Positions 16,813-26,159 of a stretch of 64,000 nt of DNA are shown in pieces. The DNA lies in assembly GCF_900176355.1 (NCBI RefSeq), contig NZ_FWXI01000018.1, positions 1-64,000 on the forward strand, read 5' to 3'. The stretch's first letter is position 1, and every line of letters starts with the position of its first letter. The stretch is from Sporomusa malonica. Lineage in GTDB: Bacteria; Bacillota; Negativicutes; Sporomusales; Sporomusaceae. Position numbers and translations under genes: made by a program. The notes under the pieces are model-generated. The model was given only the letters and a program-made list of their open reading frames with translations, ran no database searches and had not been told where the DNA came from.

Positions 16813-16870
16813 GACAACAATTGTCAAAATAATTATACCATGTATTATGTATTGTGTATACAGAATACAT
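16813..16870 (-). promoter_or_regulatory. aspA promoter with two palindromic operator candidates
   Basis: On the minus strand a TATAAT -10 box lies at 16832-16837. The expected -35 region is covered by a 24-base imperfect palindrome (16847-16870) whose arms are ATGTATT and AATACAT around a TGTATACA centre. A second palindrome, GACAACAATTGTC (16813-16825), lies about at the transcription start. The first has the TGTATACA core often bound by GntR/FadR-type regulators; no regulator of that kind is adjacent. Confidence 0.55.
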
Positions 16871-16919
16871 AAGGAAAAACTTACTTTAGATGAGAGAAAT
16901 TGAGACCAGCTTCTAGATA

Positions 16920-17966
16920 TTAATGGCGGGAATGACTCGCCTTTATGCGTGCAATAACCGGCTGCGCCTCAGGTGACACCAAATACTGGTATGTAGTCTC
17001 TGGAACCAGTTCCTTAATAGCAGACCAGTCTTCTTGCCGAATAAGCTCCCGTACCCGCGAGGCGCTAATTGCCTCTCCACCAGTCATAATCCGCGGCATA
17101 ATCTTGAGTTCGACTCCGTGCTGAGGCAACACCTCAGCTAACGCTTCATTATAACCACAGGTTGTCGCACAATATGGCTCATCACCCACATAACGCCTGC
17201 TAATGCCAAGAGCCGGAGCAATGTAGCGGGCAAATATTACGGCGTCAAGGCGGGTCTGCGCTTTAACCGTCGCTTCACCTTTAGTAAAATAGCTAGGAAA
17301 CGTCGCTGAGGAGACAATATATTTACCGGCAGGAAGTACCAATACGTTGCTATACTCAGCCAGCCCTTGCTGAACTAATTGAAAACGGACATCAAACGGG
17401 AAAAGCGATTTGTCCTCACTGACGACAAGGACGACAACCCCCTTGTTTTCGCTTACTGCCCGAGAGATTACAGCCTTATGCCCCAGGGTAAACGGGTTAC
17501 AATTCACAACAAGCGCGGCTCTTGCACCTATAGGCAGCTGCGCGGCCTTTTTGGCTATTTCCTGGCAATAATCGTCAATAGAGCCTAAGCCGGACTCTAA
17601 TAGAACGGCATGAGGCTCGGTTCGAGCCACCTCTTTAAAGCCTAGTGCAGTAAACATGGGGGCGGCACTGGGCTTAGTATAAATAAAATAATGATAAATA
17701 CCACGCTGTCCAGCCTGCTGGATAAGATGACTGACGACATTGGCTGTCAGGCCTTCCCCCTGCAGCTGGGGCGAAACGGCAATATTGCGCAGCACTTCCC
17801 CGGCCAGTGAACCGGTAGCAATGATCTCATCATTTTGATAAAAGGCTACTGTGTAGTCGACAGCACCGTCAAAGGTCAGATCAAACGCGGCCAGGAAAGT
17901 ACGTACTGCCTCGATTTCCCTGGTACTGTCAAGATTAATTTCTCTCATATCATAGTTAGCCCACAT
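16920..17966 (-). CDS. citC: [Citrate (pro-3S)-lyase] ligase, acetate:SH-CitD ligase
   Basis: A 348-residue protein with an N-terminal GNAT-like domain (residues about 1-130, with VSPQLQGEGLTANVVSHL) and a C-terminal nucleotidyltransferase domain with the adenylate-binding NCNPFTLGHKAVI and the 'SASRVREL' motif. CitC acetylates the thiol of the CitD prosthetic group and so activates citrate or citramalate lyase. It lies downstream of citF, separated by a dispersed repeat. GGAGG precedes the start. In this locus it would serve the citramalate lyase. Confidence 0.93.
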   Translation of the reverse strand: MWANYDMREINLDSTREIEAVRTFLAAFDLTFDGAVDYTVAFYQNDEIIATGSLAGEVLRNIAVSPQLQGEGLTANVVSHLIQQAGQRGIYHYFIYTKPSAAPMFTALGFKEVARTEPHAVLLESGLGSIDDYCQEIAKKAAQLPIGARAALVVNCNPFTLGHKAVISRAVSENKGVVVLVVSEDKSLFPFDVRFQLVQQGLAEYSNVLVLPAGKYIVSSATFPSYFTKGEATVKAQTRLDAVIFARYIAPALGISRRYVGDEPYCATTCGYNEALAEVLPQHGVELKIMPRIMTGGEAISASRVRELIRQEDWSAIKELVPETTYQYLVSPEAQPVIARIKASHSRH

Positions 17967-18013
17967 GCCATTGCCTCCTTAACACCTGTATAAACCTACA
18001 TTGTTGTTAAAAA

Positions 18014-18102
18014 GCGAGATTGCTTCACATACGTTCACAATGACGATGAGTGCTAATTCCAAGCTCCCGCTCAAGGTCATTGCGAGCGTAGCCAATCTCG
18101 CC
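18014..18102. repeat. Dispersed inverted-repeat element family B, copy 1
   Basis: The ends GCGAGATTGCTTC and GCCAATCTCGC are inverted, with inner words 'acaatgac' and 'gtcattgcgagcg' also inverted. The same element, with different middle bases, lies at 23161-23251. It fills the gap between citC and citF and can fold into a long hairpin. Such GAGATTGC/GCAATCTC elements are common intergenic repeats in Firmicutes. Confidence 0.8.
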
Positions 18103-18109
18103 TAACTCT

Positions 18110-19660
18110 TTATTTACCTACTTGCCTTACCACATCGATGACGGTACCGTCACGATACTCGACAACGGCAACAACTTTATCCTGGGTTATGACGTTTTCA
18201 GGTACACCGGCCATTTTTTCAGCCAACGCTTTAAGTTCTTCTACAGTTTTCAGCGGTAATCCTGCCGCTTTTAATTTTTCATATAAATCTGTGCGGCGCG
18301 GGTTAACAGCTACACCGCGTTCAGTGACCAGTACATCCACTGTCTCACCTGGTGTAGTAGCCGTCAGCACTTTATCCATAATAATGGGTAGACGGCCACG
18401 CAGCAGATTAGCAACAACAATGGTTACTTTCGCACCAGCGGCAGCATCACTATGTCCGCCAGAGCCACCCATAACTACACCGTCTGAGCCTGTTACCACA
18501 TTAATATTAAAGCCAGTATCAATTTCGGTAGCGCCCAGTACTACGGCATCAAGTTTATTTACAGCAGCGCCCAGGTTAAACGGACTGGCATAAAAGTCAG
18601 CGCCAACTTCCAGGTGATTAGGATTGGCTGCTAAAGAACGCACAGCATCAAGGTCAAATCCCTGAACGTCGATAAGTTTTCTAAACAGTCCGCTTTCCAG
18701 CATCTCAACCATATAGCCGGTTATACCACCGAGGGCAAAACTGCCGGTAACGCCGGACTCTTCCATCATCTGACGGACATAGTAGGCAGCAGCCAGCGAC
18801 GCACCACCTGCTCCGGTTTGGAAGGAGAAGCCGTCTTTGATCAGACCGGCAGCTTTAATCACTTTGGCAGTAGTCTCCGCGATTTTAAGACCAACTGGAT
18901 CGCGGGTTATTTTTGTTGTGCCTGAAACTATGCCTTTAGGGTCACCAATACAGTCAACCTTAACAACATAGTCTACTCTTGTTTGTGGGATAGAGATGGG
19001 CGACAGCGGGTACGGCATTAAGTGGTCAGTAATGGCGACAACATGGTTGGCATACTGGGCATCAGGGATAGCATAACCAAGCGAGCCACAGGCGGCAGGA
19101 CCTTCAACGCCGTTGATGTTGCCGTAGTCATCTGCTGCCGGGGCAGCAATAAAGGCCACATCAATTTTTAATTGGCCGCATTCAATGGCCCTGGCGCGGC
19201 CGCCGTGGGTCCTCAGTACGACTGGTCGGGGAAAGACGCCATGCGAGACAGCTTGGGCTACCGGCCCTGACATATAGTTGGTGTCAAGCCCTGCGACTAC
19301 ACCACTTTTAACATGCTCAACGATCGGTGCATGGACTGGGAAAACGGAACTTAGGGCAACTGTCAAATTCTTAAGCCCAAGTTTAGCAGCAACAGCGAGC
19401 ACCATGTTGACAACACCGTCACCATTTCTTAAATGATGGTGAAAGGACAGCGTCATACCGTCAGTAACAGGAATACGCTTAAATACTGTTTCTATATCTT
19501 CTACCAGTTTTTGCTCATTGGGTAAAATCCGTTTGACCTTCGGCGCTTGGCGCTGCATGTCAGGTACAGTGGCAAATGCACCGGTAAAAGGCCGCACCTT
19601 GCCGTATCCTTCAATCGATTCAGGCAGGTTACGACCGATAGCGTTTGTTAATTGATTCAT
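18110..19660 (-). CDS. citF: Citrate/citramalate lyase alpha subunit (CoA-transferase)
   Basis: A 516-residue CitF-family protein from the ATG at 19660, with GAGG 6 bases upstream; the longer frame has no support. CitF transfers the acyl-carrier thioester of CitD between acetate and the 2-hydroxy acid. Family features include GKVRPFTGAFA near the N-terminus, 'SFHHHLRNGDGVVNMVL' and GFSFQTGAGGASLAAA. It overlaps closely with citE (1 base apart). Because the genes sit with glutamate mutase and methylaspartase, the substrate is more likely citramalate than citrate. Confidence 0.93.
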   Translation of the reverse strand: MNQLTNAIGRNLPESIEGYGKVRPFTGAFATVPDMQRQAPKVKRILPNEQKLVEDIETVFKRIPVTDGMTLSFHHHLRNGDGVVNMVLAVAAKLGLKNLTVALSSVFPVHAPIVEHVKSGVVAGLDTNYMSGPVAQAVSHGVFPRPVVLRTHGGRARAIECGQLKIDVAFIAAPAADDYGNINGVEGPAACGSLGYAIPDAQYANHVVAITDHLMPYPLSPISIPQTRVDYVVKVDCIGDPKGIVSGTTKITRDPVGLKIAETTAKVIKAAGLIKDGFSFQTGAGGASLAAAYYVRQMMEESGVTGSFALGGITGYMVEMLESGLFRKLIDVQGFDLDAVRSLAANPNHLEVGADFYASPFNLGAAVNKLDAVVLGATEIDTGFNINVVTGSDGVVMGGSGGHSDAAAGAKVTIVVANLLRGRLPIIMDKVLTATTPGETVDVLVTERGVAVNPRRTDLYEKLKAAGLPLKTVEELKALAEKMAGVPENVITQDKVVAVVEYRDGTVIDVVRQVGK

Positions 19661-19661
19661 A

Positions 19662-20531
19662 TTAAGCCTCCTCTGCCAGACCCAGCAAACGGGCCAAATA
19701 CAGTATGCGCTCAGCTCTGGCAACAATGGGTGCATCCACCATTTTACCATCAAGTGACGCTACGCCTGAACCTTCAGATTCAGCTTTGCGAATGGCTTTA
19801 ATCACCCGCTCAGCCCAGTCAATCTCATGTTCAGTGGGGTTAAAAACTTTATGGATATCGTCAATCTGTCGAGGGTTAATGGATAACTTGCCTTTAAACC
19901 CAAGCTGTTTGGCTAGCTGGGTATCGGCAAAAAGACCCTCCCGGTCATTAACATCAGTAAACGGCGTATCAATTGACTGAATCCCGGCAGCAGCAGCGCT
20001 GTTCACCACGATTGTCCGCGCGCTAAATATTTCAGTACCTTCTTTAGTGCGTTTAGCCCCCAACGAGGCAGTATAGTCTTCGGCGCCAAAAGCTAAGGCT
20101 ACCACTCGCGCGTCAGCCTTGGCGATACGATATGCTTCAGCAATGCCGCACGGAGTTTCTAAAAGAGCAATAAGTTTAACCGGTGGTTGCCCTGGTAATT
20201 CCGCAGCAGCCACTAGGCGGGATACCTCTTGAATATCTTCCGGACTTTCGACTTTCGGCACTAAGAGGGCATCTGGACGGCAAGGTACAATGGCCTTGAT
20301 ATCTTGACGCGCAAATGTGTCAAGGGGGTTAATCCGCACGACTTTTTCACTGGTACCATAATCAATTGTTCTTAATGACTGCGCCACAAGCAGCCGCGCA
20401 GCGTCTTTTTCCTGGGGAGCAACAGCGTCTTCAAGATCAAGGATAATGGCATCTGCCCCAAATACGCCGCCGTTTTGCAGCATGCCGGGGTTGTTGCCGG
20501 GCATAAATAGCATGGTCCGACGCAAATCCAT
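19662..20531 (-). CDS. citE: Citrate/citramalate lyase beta subunit
   Basis: A 289-residue HpcH/HpaI-type TIM barrel. The N-terminus MDLRRTMLFMPGNNPGMLQ, the acidic metal motif ADAIILDLEDAVAPQEKD and LIALLETPCGIAEAYR are typical of CitE. It cleaves the acyl-carrier-bound 2-hydroxy acid to acetyl-carrier plus oxaloacetate (citrate) or pyruvate (citramalate). I start at 20531, where TAATG joins it to citD and GGAG lies upstream; the frame to 20603 runs inside citD. Confidence 0.93.
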   Translation of the reverse strand: MDLRRTMLFMPGNNPGMLQNGGVFGADAIILDLEDAVAPQEKDAARLLVAQSLRTIDYGTSEKVVRINPLDTFARQDIKAIVPCRPDALLVPKVESPEDIQEVSRLVAAAELPGQPPVKLIALLETPCGIAEAYRIAKADARVVALAFGAEDYTASLGAKRTKEGTEIFSARTIVVNSAAAAGIQSIDTPFTDVNDREGLFADTQLAKQLGFKGKLSINPRQIDDIHKVFNPTEHEIDWAERVIKAIRKAESEGSGVASLDGKMVDAPIVARAERILYLARLLGLAEEA

Positions 20532-20821
20532 TATATCAGCTCCTTTTGGAGGATAACGCCAGCGCGGGCAAGTGCCGCCAAGGTACGAGCCTGGATGGTG
20601 CAATCAAGTGCCCCCCGGTCAACAGCTTTAATATATATGTCAGTAACGTTTTGCTCGGTAATTACAGCGAAAATTGTTTCCTTGATCGCCTTGCCGTATT
20701 GGGCCAGCACAATGCTTTCAAGTTCAAGAACTACACCGCTGCCTTGGGCGCCGGGCGCCACTGTTATCATTATGTCGTTGGATTCAAGAGTTCCGGCTTG
20801 CGCCGGCTTTAGTTCGTTCAT
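20531..20821 (-). CDS. citD: Citrate/citramalate lyase acyl carrier protein
   Basis: A 96-residue acyl carrier protein. Serine 14 in the motif AGTLESNDIMITV is at the same position as the serine that carries phosphoribosyl-dephospho-CoA in Klebsiella CitD. AAGGAGG precedes the start, and its stop overlaps the citE start by 1 base. No citX or citG, which make and attach the prosthetic group, is present in the window. Confidence 0.93.
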   Translation of the reverse strand: MNELKPAQAGTLESNDIMITVAPGAQGSGVVLELESIVLAQYGKAIKETIFAVITEQNVTDIYIKAVDRGALDCTIQARTLAALARAGVILQKELI

Positions 20822-20869
20822 AGTAACCTCCTTAAGAAAAGAAGACTGATTAGAATAATTAATCAGCCT

Positions 20870-21811
20870 CTAGCAATTAATGGTGTTTAACAGAGTAAAC
20901 CCATCAAGTGCATCGGACATTGGGCCAACAAGACCGATAATGAGGTATGTCCGGGTTTTAGGGTCAAATTTATATTCTGGAAGGATACGGAAGTTCTCAA
21001 TTTCTTCGGTATTGCGTACATGGGTGCGAGGGCCTGAGCATGTCCAGGTCATCTCGCCGATTTTAATATGGCCTTCATCACAATAGCTGATGTTTATACC
21101 TTCATCTATCAGCCTTTTTACTTTACGTTCTACTTCCGGTAGTTCTGCCGACAATTCCAGCGGATATTCAAGCACAAAGCCGTGGTGAACATCACGATGC
21201 CTAAATTCCAATATTGCGCCATAGTCATTCACCAAGACGCGGTTGGTAAGATCTTCGGCCGTATGCGCCATTTTGCGGTACTGCAAGGTTTTGACAACAA
21301 CGTCGCGTATTTCCTGGGGAATAGGTCCGAACACAGTGGGACGCACGACAATAACCTCGCCACCAACGCCGATAAGTACATCGGCGTTGGTTTTGAGCAA
21401 GGGGTACAACAAGTCAAAATGTTCTACAATAACCCGTTTACCATGAGCCAGCGCTTGCCGGACTGCTTCAGCCAAAACATGTATCTGCGTGAACGCCAGC
21501 TCAAACCGCATATCGATATGATAGGTATGGCTGGAGAAGAATCCTCTGTCAATATTCTTAAGCAGCGGCAACGGCCTAATATTGACGCCGTCATCATCGT
21601 TGGTAAGTTCCAGGCCAGGAAACATGCCCTTTACCATCGATGACTTACCTGCCCCCGCGTCACCAATGATACCGATAAGACGGTCAAGTGGTGATAAATA
21701 GCGTTCGCTCAGCTGCTGCCCCAGAATGTACATCCGGTTACGGCCACGCGGCGCAAAGTAGCTGGAATACATGAGTTGGTCGCCGAGACCTAGCGTTACA
21801 GTGGATTTCAT
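20870..21811 (-). CDS. P-loop protein with alanyl-tRNA-synthetase-like second additional domain; role unknown
   Basis: A 313-residue protein with an early Walker A motif, GIIGDAGAGKSSMVKG (residues about 47-62), then a region of about 100 residues with 'KRVIVEHFDLLYPLL', and a C-terminal half resembling the extra editing-like domain of alanyl-tRNA synthetases (VHHGFVLEYPLEL, TWTCSGPRTHV). It lies between methylaspartase and citD, with 59- and 48-base gaps, and AGGGGG before its start, so it is part of the fermentation operon. It might be an activase, kinase or regulator of the pathway. No function is established to my knowledge. Confidence 0.7.
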   Translation of the reverse strand: MKSTVTLGLGDQLMYSSYFAPRGRNRMYILGQQLSERYLSPLDRLIGIIGDAGAGKSSMVKGMFPGLELTNDDDGVNIRPLPLLKNIDRGFFSSHTYHIDMRFELAFTQIHVLAEAVRQALAHGKRVIVEHFDLLYPLLKTNADVLIGVGGEVIVVRPTVFGPIPQEIRDVVVKTLQYRKMAHTAEDLTNRVLVNDYGAILEFRHRDVHHGFVLEYPLELSAELPEVERKVKRLIDEGINISYCDEGHIKIGEMTWTCSGPRTHVRNTEEIENFRILPEYKFDPKTRTYLIIGLVGPMSDALDGFTLLNTINC

Positions 21812-21870
21812 GACAGGTACCCCCTTAAAACTGCGATAAAGCCCCGAACTTTCTGGCAGTTTTTATTATA

Positions 21871-23118
21871 TTAATGTTTCCGAGCTTTGCGCACTGCAAG
21901 AATGCGCTGCATTTCATTATAAACAATCATGTAGCCTTCGTCTACGCCCATGCCAGGTTTAGCCAGCATTTGCACAGGTTGGGTAGCCATAGCGATATGA
22001 ACGCATACCTCGGCTGAGCGGTTAGTCTCATTGCAAGTGCCGCCTTGATAAGCGCCAACGCCTTTTTGTTTGCAGTACAGTACTGATTCAATAATATTGT
22101 TAATGCCGCCAAGGTCAGGGGTTTTGATTTGCAGCATGTCGCCAGCGCCTTTGTCGGCAAAGTCTTTAATGTCTTCGAAAGTATTGCACCACTCGTCTGC
22201 CACAATCTCAACATTAATGTGCTCTTTGTGGAGGCGGGAGGTAATTTCCGCAAGCACTTCAATTTGCTTTTCGCGCTCTTCCACATCGACTGGACCTTCA
22301 ATGCGAAGCTTCAAAGGTGCAGCAGCCTTTTCGAGTTGACGGAAATATTCTACCATGCGCTCAACATCATTTTTGAAGGCCAGTCCAATAGTGCCATACA
22401 CGTCAATGTGCAGCACAGGCGCATAGTCAGCAGTCGTCTTGAGCTTGGCTACACGGTCACGAAGCCAGCCAACATATTCTAACAGCAGTTCGCCGTTTTC
22501 GCCCAATTTTTCCTTAACATTGTTAATAAGACCATGTGGCAGTACTTCGGCATGTTTAATAATCATCTTGTCAACATTATTATACCTGTCGTCACCCGAC
22601 TGGGTAAAGATAGCAATTTCTTTGTCGCTAACTTGGGTGTTGTATTCGTCAGCGATGACTTCGCACATAAGTTGCTTTTTTGCTTTGGCGACAGCGTCCA
22701 AAATAGCTTGAGTTACGCCATACCGGAGAGCCGTATGAATCCGTTTGCCGTTTTCGTAGTTCAGGTTGTCGATTTCTTCAGCCAGTTGTTTGAAAGAATT
22801 CAGCTCACGACCAACAAGGCGGGGCTTAATCATTTTTTCAATAACAGGAATAAAGTCATCTGCTAGGAACAGTGGGTCACGTCCGCCTGCACCGCTGTAT
22901 TGAACGGCAGCGCAGTCACCATGACCAATCTGGCCGTCTTCTAAAATGATCATAACAGATACGGCTTCGCCGGCTTGACGCACAGCTTTGAAGCCATCGG
23001 TAACAGGTTGTCCGATATAGGTAAAGCCATCATGGGCGGCACCGGTTTTAATGGCCCGCTGATCGTCAAAGTAAAAGCCAGTACGGCCTTTTGCGCAAAC
23101 TATATCAAGTATCTTCAT
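21871..23118 (-). CDS. mal: Methylaspartate ammonia-lyase
   Basis: A 415-residue enolase-superfamily enzyme that converts (2S,3S)-3-methylaspartate to mesaconate and ammonia. Its length matches the Clostridium tetanomorphum enzyme (413). The magnesium ligands are seen in LHIDVYGTIG, LRIEGPVDVEE and IVADEWCNTFEDI; the catalytic lysine lies in LQIKTPDLGGI, and a conserved histidine in VLPHGLINNV. AAGGAG precedes the start. It follows glutamate mutase E and completes the first two steps of the pathway. Confidence 0.96.
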   Translation of the reverse strand: MKILDIVCAKGRTGFYFDDQRAIKTGAAHDGFTYIGQPVTDGFKAVRQAGEAVSVMIILEDGQIGHGDCAAVQYSGAGGRDPLFLADDFIPVIEKMIKPRLVGRELNSFKQLAEEIDNLNYENGKRIHTALRYGVTQAILDAVAKAKKQLMCEVIADEYNTQVSDKEIAIFTQSGDDRYNNVDKMIIKHAEVLPHGLINNVKEKLGENGELLLEYVGWLRDRVAKLKTTADYAPVLHIDVYGTIGLAFKNDVERMVEYFRQLEKAAAPLKLRIEGPVDVEEREKQIEVLAEITSRLHKEHINVEIVADEWCNTFEDIKDFADKGAGDMLQIKTPDLGGINNIIESVLYCKQKGVGAYQGGTCNETNRSAEVCVHIAMATQPVQMLAKPGMGVDEGYMIVYNEMQRILAVRKARKH

Positions 23119-23160
23119 TATAAATATCGCTCCTTATTGTTCGTGTTTTAATAATGAGAA

Positions 23161-23251
23161 AGGCGAGATTGCTTCACATTTGTTCGCAATGACAGGGAGA
23201 ACGCTTCTCCCTCATTTAGTCATTTCGAAGCGCAGCGTAGCAATCTCACCT
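23161..23251. repeat. Dispersed inverted-repeat element family B, copy 2
   Basis: aggcgagattgcttcac at the left and gcaatctcacct at the right are inverted, with 'gcaatgaca' and 'tcatttcgaagcg' inside. It matches the copy at 18014-18102. It occupies the 170-base gap between mal and glmE and may form a transcript-stabilising or attenuating hairpin. Confidence 0.8.
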
Positions 23252-23288
23252 CCGTATCAGCTTAATTATATTAATCTATTCTATTTTT

Positions 23289-24740
23289 TTAGCGTGGGCG
23301 TCCTACCAAATTGCCTTTGGAGATGGCGTAGATATCGTCAATAACCATTTGGAAGCTAGGTGCACGACCTTCGGCCTTGGCCCGCTCAGCCATTTTGTCC
23401 TGATGGAAAGTAACCAGGTCTGGAGTGAACGGCAGGTTGCCAACATCAAACAGACGCACAGCACCGTTATTATCACGTGCAGGTAAGATTTTATTCAAGC
23501 TAAATCTGCTCGGTGCAAACGGTACGTCAAGCACACCAGCTTCGAAAGCACGAACTGCGCCAATCGCATAGTCGTTGCCGCCCAATTCAAATACCTTGTC
23601 AAGAATGCAGCGGGTTTCGGCTTTAATGATATTAATTTCAAGCTCTAGCTCTGTCGTCATTGGGAACGCCTGATCTTTGAGCATATTAATCATTTGCTTG
23701 GTAGTGCGGAGACCCTGGGCGTTGGCTTCCTTAGTCGGAATACCTAATGCTTCATGCGGAGTCTTAACAATAACTTTGGTAGCTTTAGCCAGGGCCGCAG
23801 TCGCTGCACCCCAGGAAATAACGCCGAAGGCTTTGGCTTCGTCTTGAGGGAAGCCACCCATCCATTGGTGGAAAACAGTAGTAAGTACGCAATCATTATA
23901 GCCATGTTTTGCCATATATTCTTCAGCAAGCTGCTCAAGAGCTTTAATGGCAGCAATGTCTTGAATCAGATTGCCGCATTGGCCGTAGCCCAGGGTAATA
24001 TTCTTTACGCCTTGTTCGGCGGCAAGAATGCCTTCAATGATAGCTACTGAGTGAGAAACACTAGGCGGTACCAGCGTGCCTGTCAACGGGCCGAATGGCT
24101 CACGGTTGATCTCAATGCCATGTTCAGCATAAATGCCGATCATACGGTCGCAATACTGCCAGTCGTAAATAGTTTTCTCCAGGGAAACGCTTTTTGCGTA
24201 AGGGATGTTATAGGAAATGCCGCCGCCCTCGTACGAGGTGTAACCAGCAGCTATGGTGATTTCACCTAAGAGACGGGCATCAGGGGTGCCGTGACGAACC
24301 TGCAGCGGAGCGTCAACACTCTCAACTACACGGCGCACTCCGGCCACACCGTGATTAACTGCCGGGAAGCCATTGAGCAGCGAACGTCCAGCTTTTAAGC
24401 TTTCATCAATGCCGTTTTGTGCTTCTTTGTATTGGTTCTGACGGGTATAGCTGTCAATGGTGCTTGGCAGCAGGTCTGCTTCCCCTTCGTTTTTTAGGAA
24501 GTTCAATAGATTAATATGCTCGTCAATGAGAGCAACACCAGCGCGCGGCTGAGTCAGGGTTTCACCGTTTTTCTTAGCTTTAACCAGGCGTTTAGCGAAA
24601 TGGCGCTTGGCTGGGATATTCTCATGATACTTTACGGCTTCTTCAAAATTAACGTCTTTACCGGTTGGCCAGTGTGTAAGCACTTCCTCGCGGATGGCGT
24701 AAAACTCGTCATGGGTCCACTTCTTATTTTTAAGTTCCAT
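23289..24740 (-). CDS. glmE: Glutamate mutase epsilon (catalytic) subunit
   Basis: A 483-residue protein of the GlmE/MutE family (C. cochlearium enzyme: 483 residues), the TIM-barrel subunit that rearranges L-glutamate to 3-methylaspartate with adenosylcobalamin. Conserved stretches include [18 protein letters not shown], '[14 protein letters not shown]' and [16 protein letters not shown] start at 24740, with GAGGAGG 9 bases upstream. It works with GlmS and is kept active by GlmL, both encoded immediately upstream. Confidence 0.96.
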   Translation of the reverse strand: MELKNKKWTHDEFYAIREEVLTHWPTGKDVNFEEAVKYHENIPAKRHFAKRLVKAKKNGETLTQPRAGVALIDEHINLLNFLKNEGEADLLPSTIDSYTRQNQYKEAQNGIDESLKAGRSLLNGFPAVNHGVAGVRRVVESVDAPLQVRHGTPDARLLGEITIAAGYTSYEGGGISYNIPYAKSVSLEKTIYDWQYCDRMIGIYAEHGIEINREPFGPLTGTLVPPSVSHSVAIIEGILAAEQGVKNITLGYGQCGNLIQDIAAIKALEQLAEEYMAKHGYNDCVLTTVFHQWMGGFPQDEAKAFGVISWGAATAALAKATKVIVKTPHEALGIPTKEANAQGLRTTKQMINMLKDQAFPMTTELELEINIIKAETRCILDKVFELGGNDYAIGAVRAFEAGVLDVPFAPSRFSLNKILPARDNNGAVRLFDVGNLPFTPDLVTFHQDKMAERAKAEGRAPSFQMVIDDIYAISKGNLVGRPR

Positions 24741-24764
24741 GTGGCAAAAGCCTCCTCTAATCAT

Positions 24765-26144
24765 CTATTTCTTAATAATGTATTTTTTCATCATTCGTAC
24801 AGCCACGGCCGGATGTTCTTCCCCTAATAGGCCCATGGATGCCATAATGTAATCTTTATCAATGAGAAATTCGGGCTTCTGGGGTTTGAGTACCTGAGGG
24901 TTTGTTTCATCAAACAAGATGCCCTTCAATATTTCTTCAGGTTCAGGATTGTTGACAATGACCCCGCCTGTGCCAATCACAGTGGCGACTTTAGTCAAGT
25001 CTTTACCTATCTGAACATGGCTTGTCCCAAAAGGCGTATAGTATACGTCAAGATGTCCAACATGCCTGTCAGCACCTAGCCGCACACAGGCTTTCCCCAT
25101 GGCAATCTCAATCCTGGCTTCAGCCTCTGACTTTGGCAGGTGATCAATATCTGCTTCGACTTTGGCAACATATTCAGCAGCTTCCTCGGAAGTTACCCCA
25201 GCATAGCTGGCAATCATTTCTGCACCGGCTGCTTTTAGCAATGCTCCTGCGCTGTAGCGCATACCTAAGTCGCCCTCGACTGTGCGTTTGCAAAACGGCT
25301 CAGGCAGACCCTTGAGCGATACCCCGCCAACAGTCGGATCACCTTTGGCAATAGAATACACATCAGTAGTCGCCCCGCCAATGTCCATAACCATCAAATT
25401 ACCCAGACCTTTTTCCCCGCCCCCGCCTTGGCTTAATAACTCGGCGGCTTTAAGAACGGCCGCCGGTGTCGGCATGACCATCTTATCTACCATTTTGTTG
25501 GCACGGTTCAAGCCTTTCGCTTCGGTAATCCGCTTTAAGAATATATCGCGAATGACGACGCGGGCTGGTTCAATATTGAGTTCATCAAGCTTAGGCATGA
25601 CGTTTTCGGTAGGCCGTACTTCTGTGAGCTTTTCTGCTAGAATCTTGACCACTGTCGGCGTGACCGACTTATTGCCAGCTACCACAACCGGCACATCTAT
25701 ACCAAGACCGGCCAGCATTTTTGCATTATGCAAAATAACTTTCTGGTTGCCGCCATCAGTACCGCCAGCCAAAAGAATGATATCAGGCTTTAGGCCGGCA
25801 ATTTCTTCAATCTCATATTCACTTAGTTCATGACTAAACACCTTAAGCACCTTAGCGCCAGCGCCTAACGCTGCTCGTTTGGCTGCCTCGGCAGTCATCT
25901 CAGGCACTAAGCCAACAGCGATCATTTTTAGACCGCCAGCAGCGCTTGAGCAACCAAGCACTTTGCTGAATTCAAGCTTGCCAGTTCGGGCAAACAAAGC
26001 CGCCAAGGCCTGATTGAGGCCATCCATAATATCAGTTTCAACGGTAGTAATGCCTCTGGCAGTACCTAGAACTTGCTCTTGGTCAACGTCTACTGCTGTA
26101 ATTTTGGTATAGGTACTGCCAAAATCGATGAGCAATACGTTCAA
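24765..26144 (-). CDS. glmL: Glutamate mutase reactivating factor GlmL
   Basis: A 459-residue ASKHA-fold ATPase of the MutL/GlmL family. The phosphate-binding loops are LLIDFGSTYTKITAVD at the N-terminus and LMVMDIGGATTDVYSIA in the middle, with VIGTGGVIVNN as the adenosine motif. Such proteins exchange damaged cobalamin in glutamate mutase. The start is TTG with AAGGGG 9 bases upstream. It lies between glmS and glmE, the usual order. Confidence 0.94.
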   Translation of the reverse strand: MNVLLIDFGSTYTKITAVDVDQEQVLGTARGITTVETDIMDGLNQALAALFARTGKLEFSKVLGCSSAAGGLKMIAVGLVPEMTAEAAKRAALGAGAKVLKVFSHELSEYEIEEIAGLKPDIILLAGGTDGGNQKVILHNAKMLAGLGIDVPVVVAGNKSVTPTVVKILAEKLTEVRPTENVMPKLDELNIEPARVVIRDIFLKRITEAKGLNRANKMVDKMVMPTPAAVLKAAELLSQGGGGEKGLGNLMVMDIGGATTDVYSIAKGDPTVGGVSLKGLPEPFCKRTVEGDLGMRYSAGALLKAAGAEMIASYAGVTSEEAAEYVAKVEADIDHLPKSEAEARIEIAMGKACVRLGADRHVGHLDVYYTPFGTSHVQIGKDLTKVATVIGTGGVIVNNPEPEEILKGILFDETNPQVLKPQKPEFLIDKDYIMASMGLLGEEHPAVAVRMMKKYIIKK

Positions 26145-26159
26145 AACACAAGACCCCTT

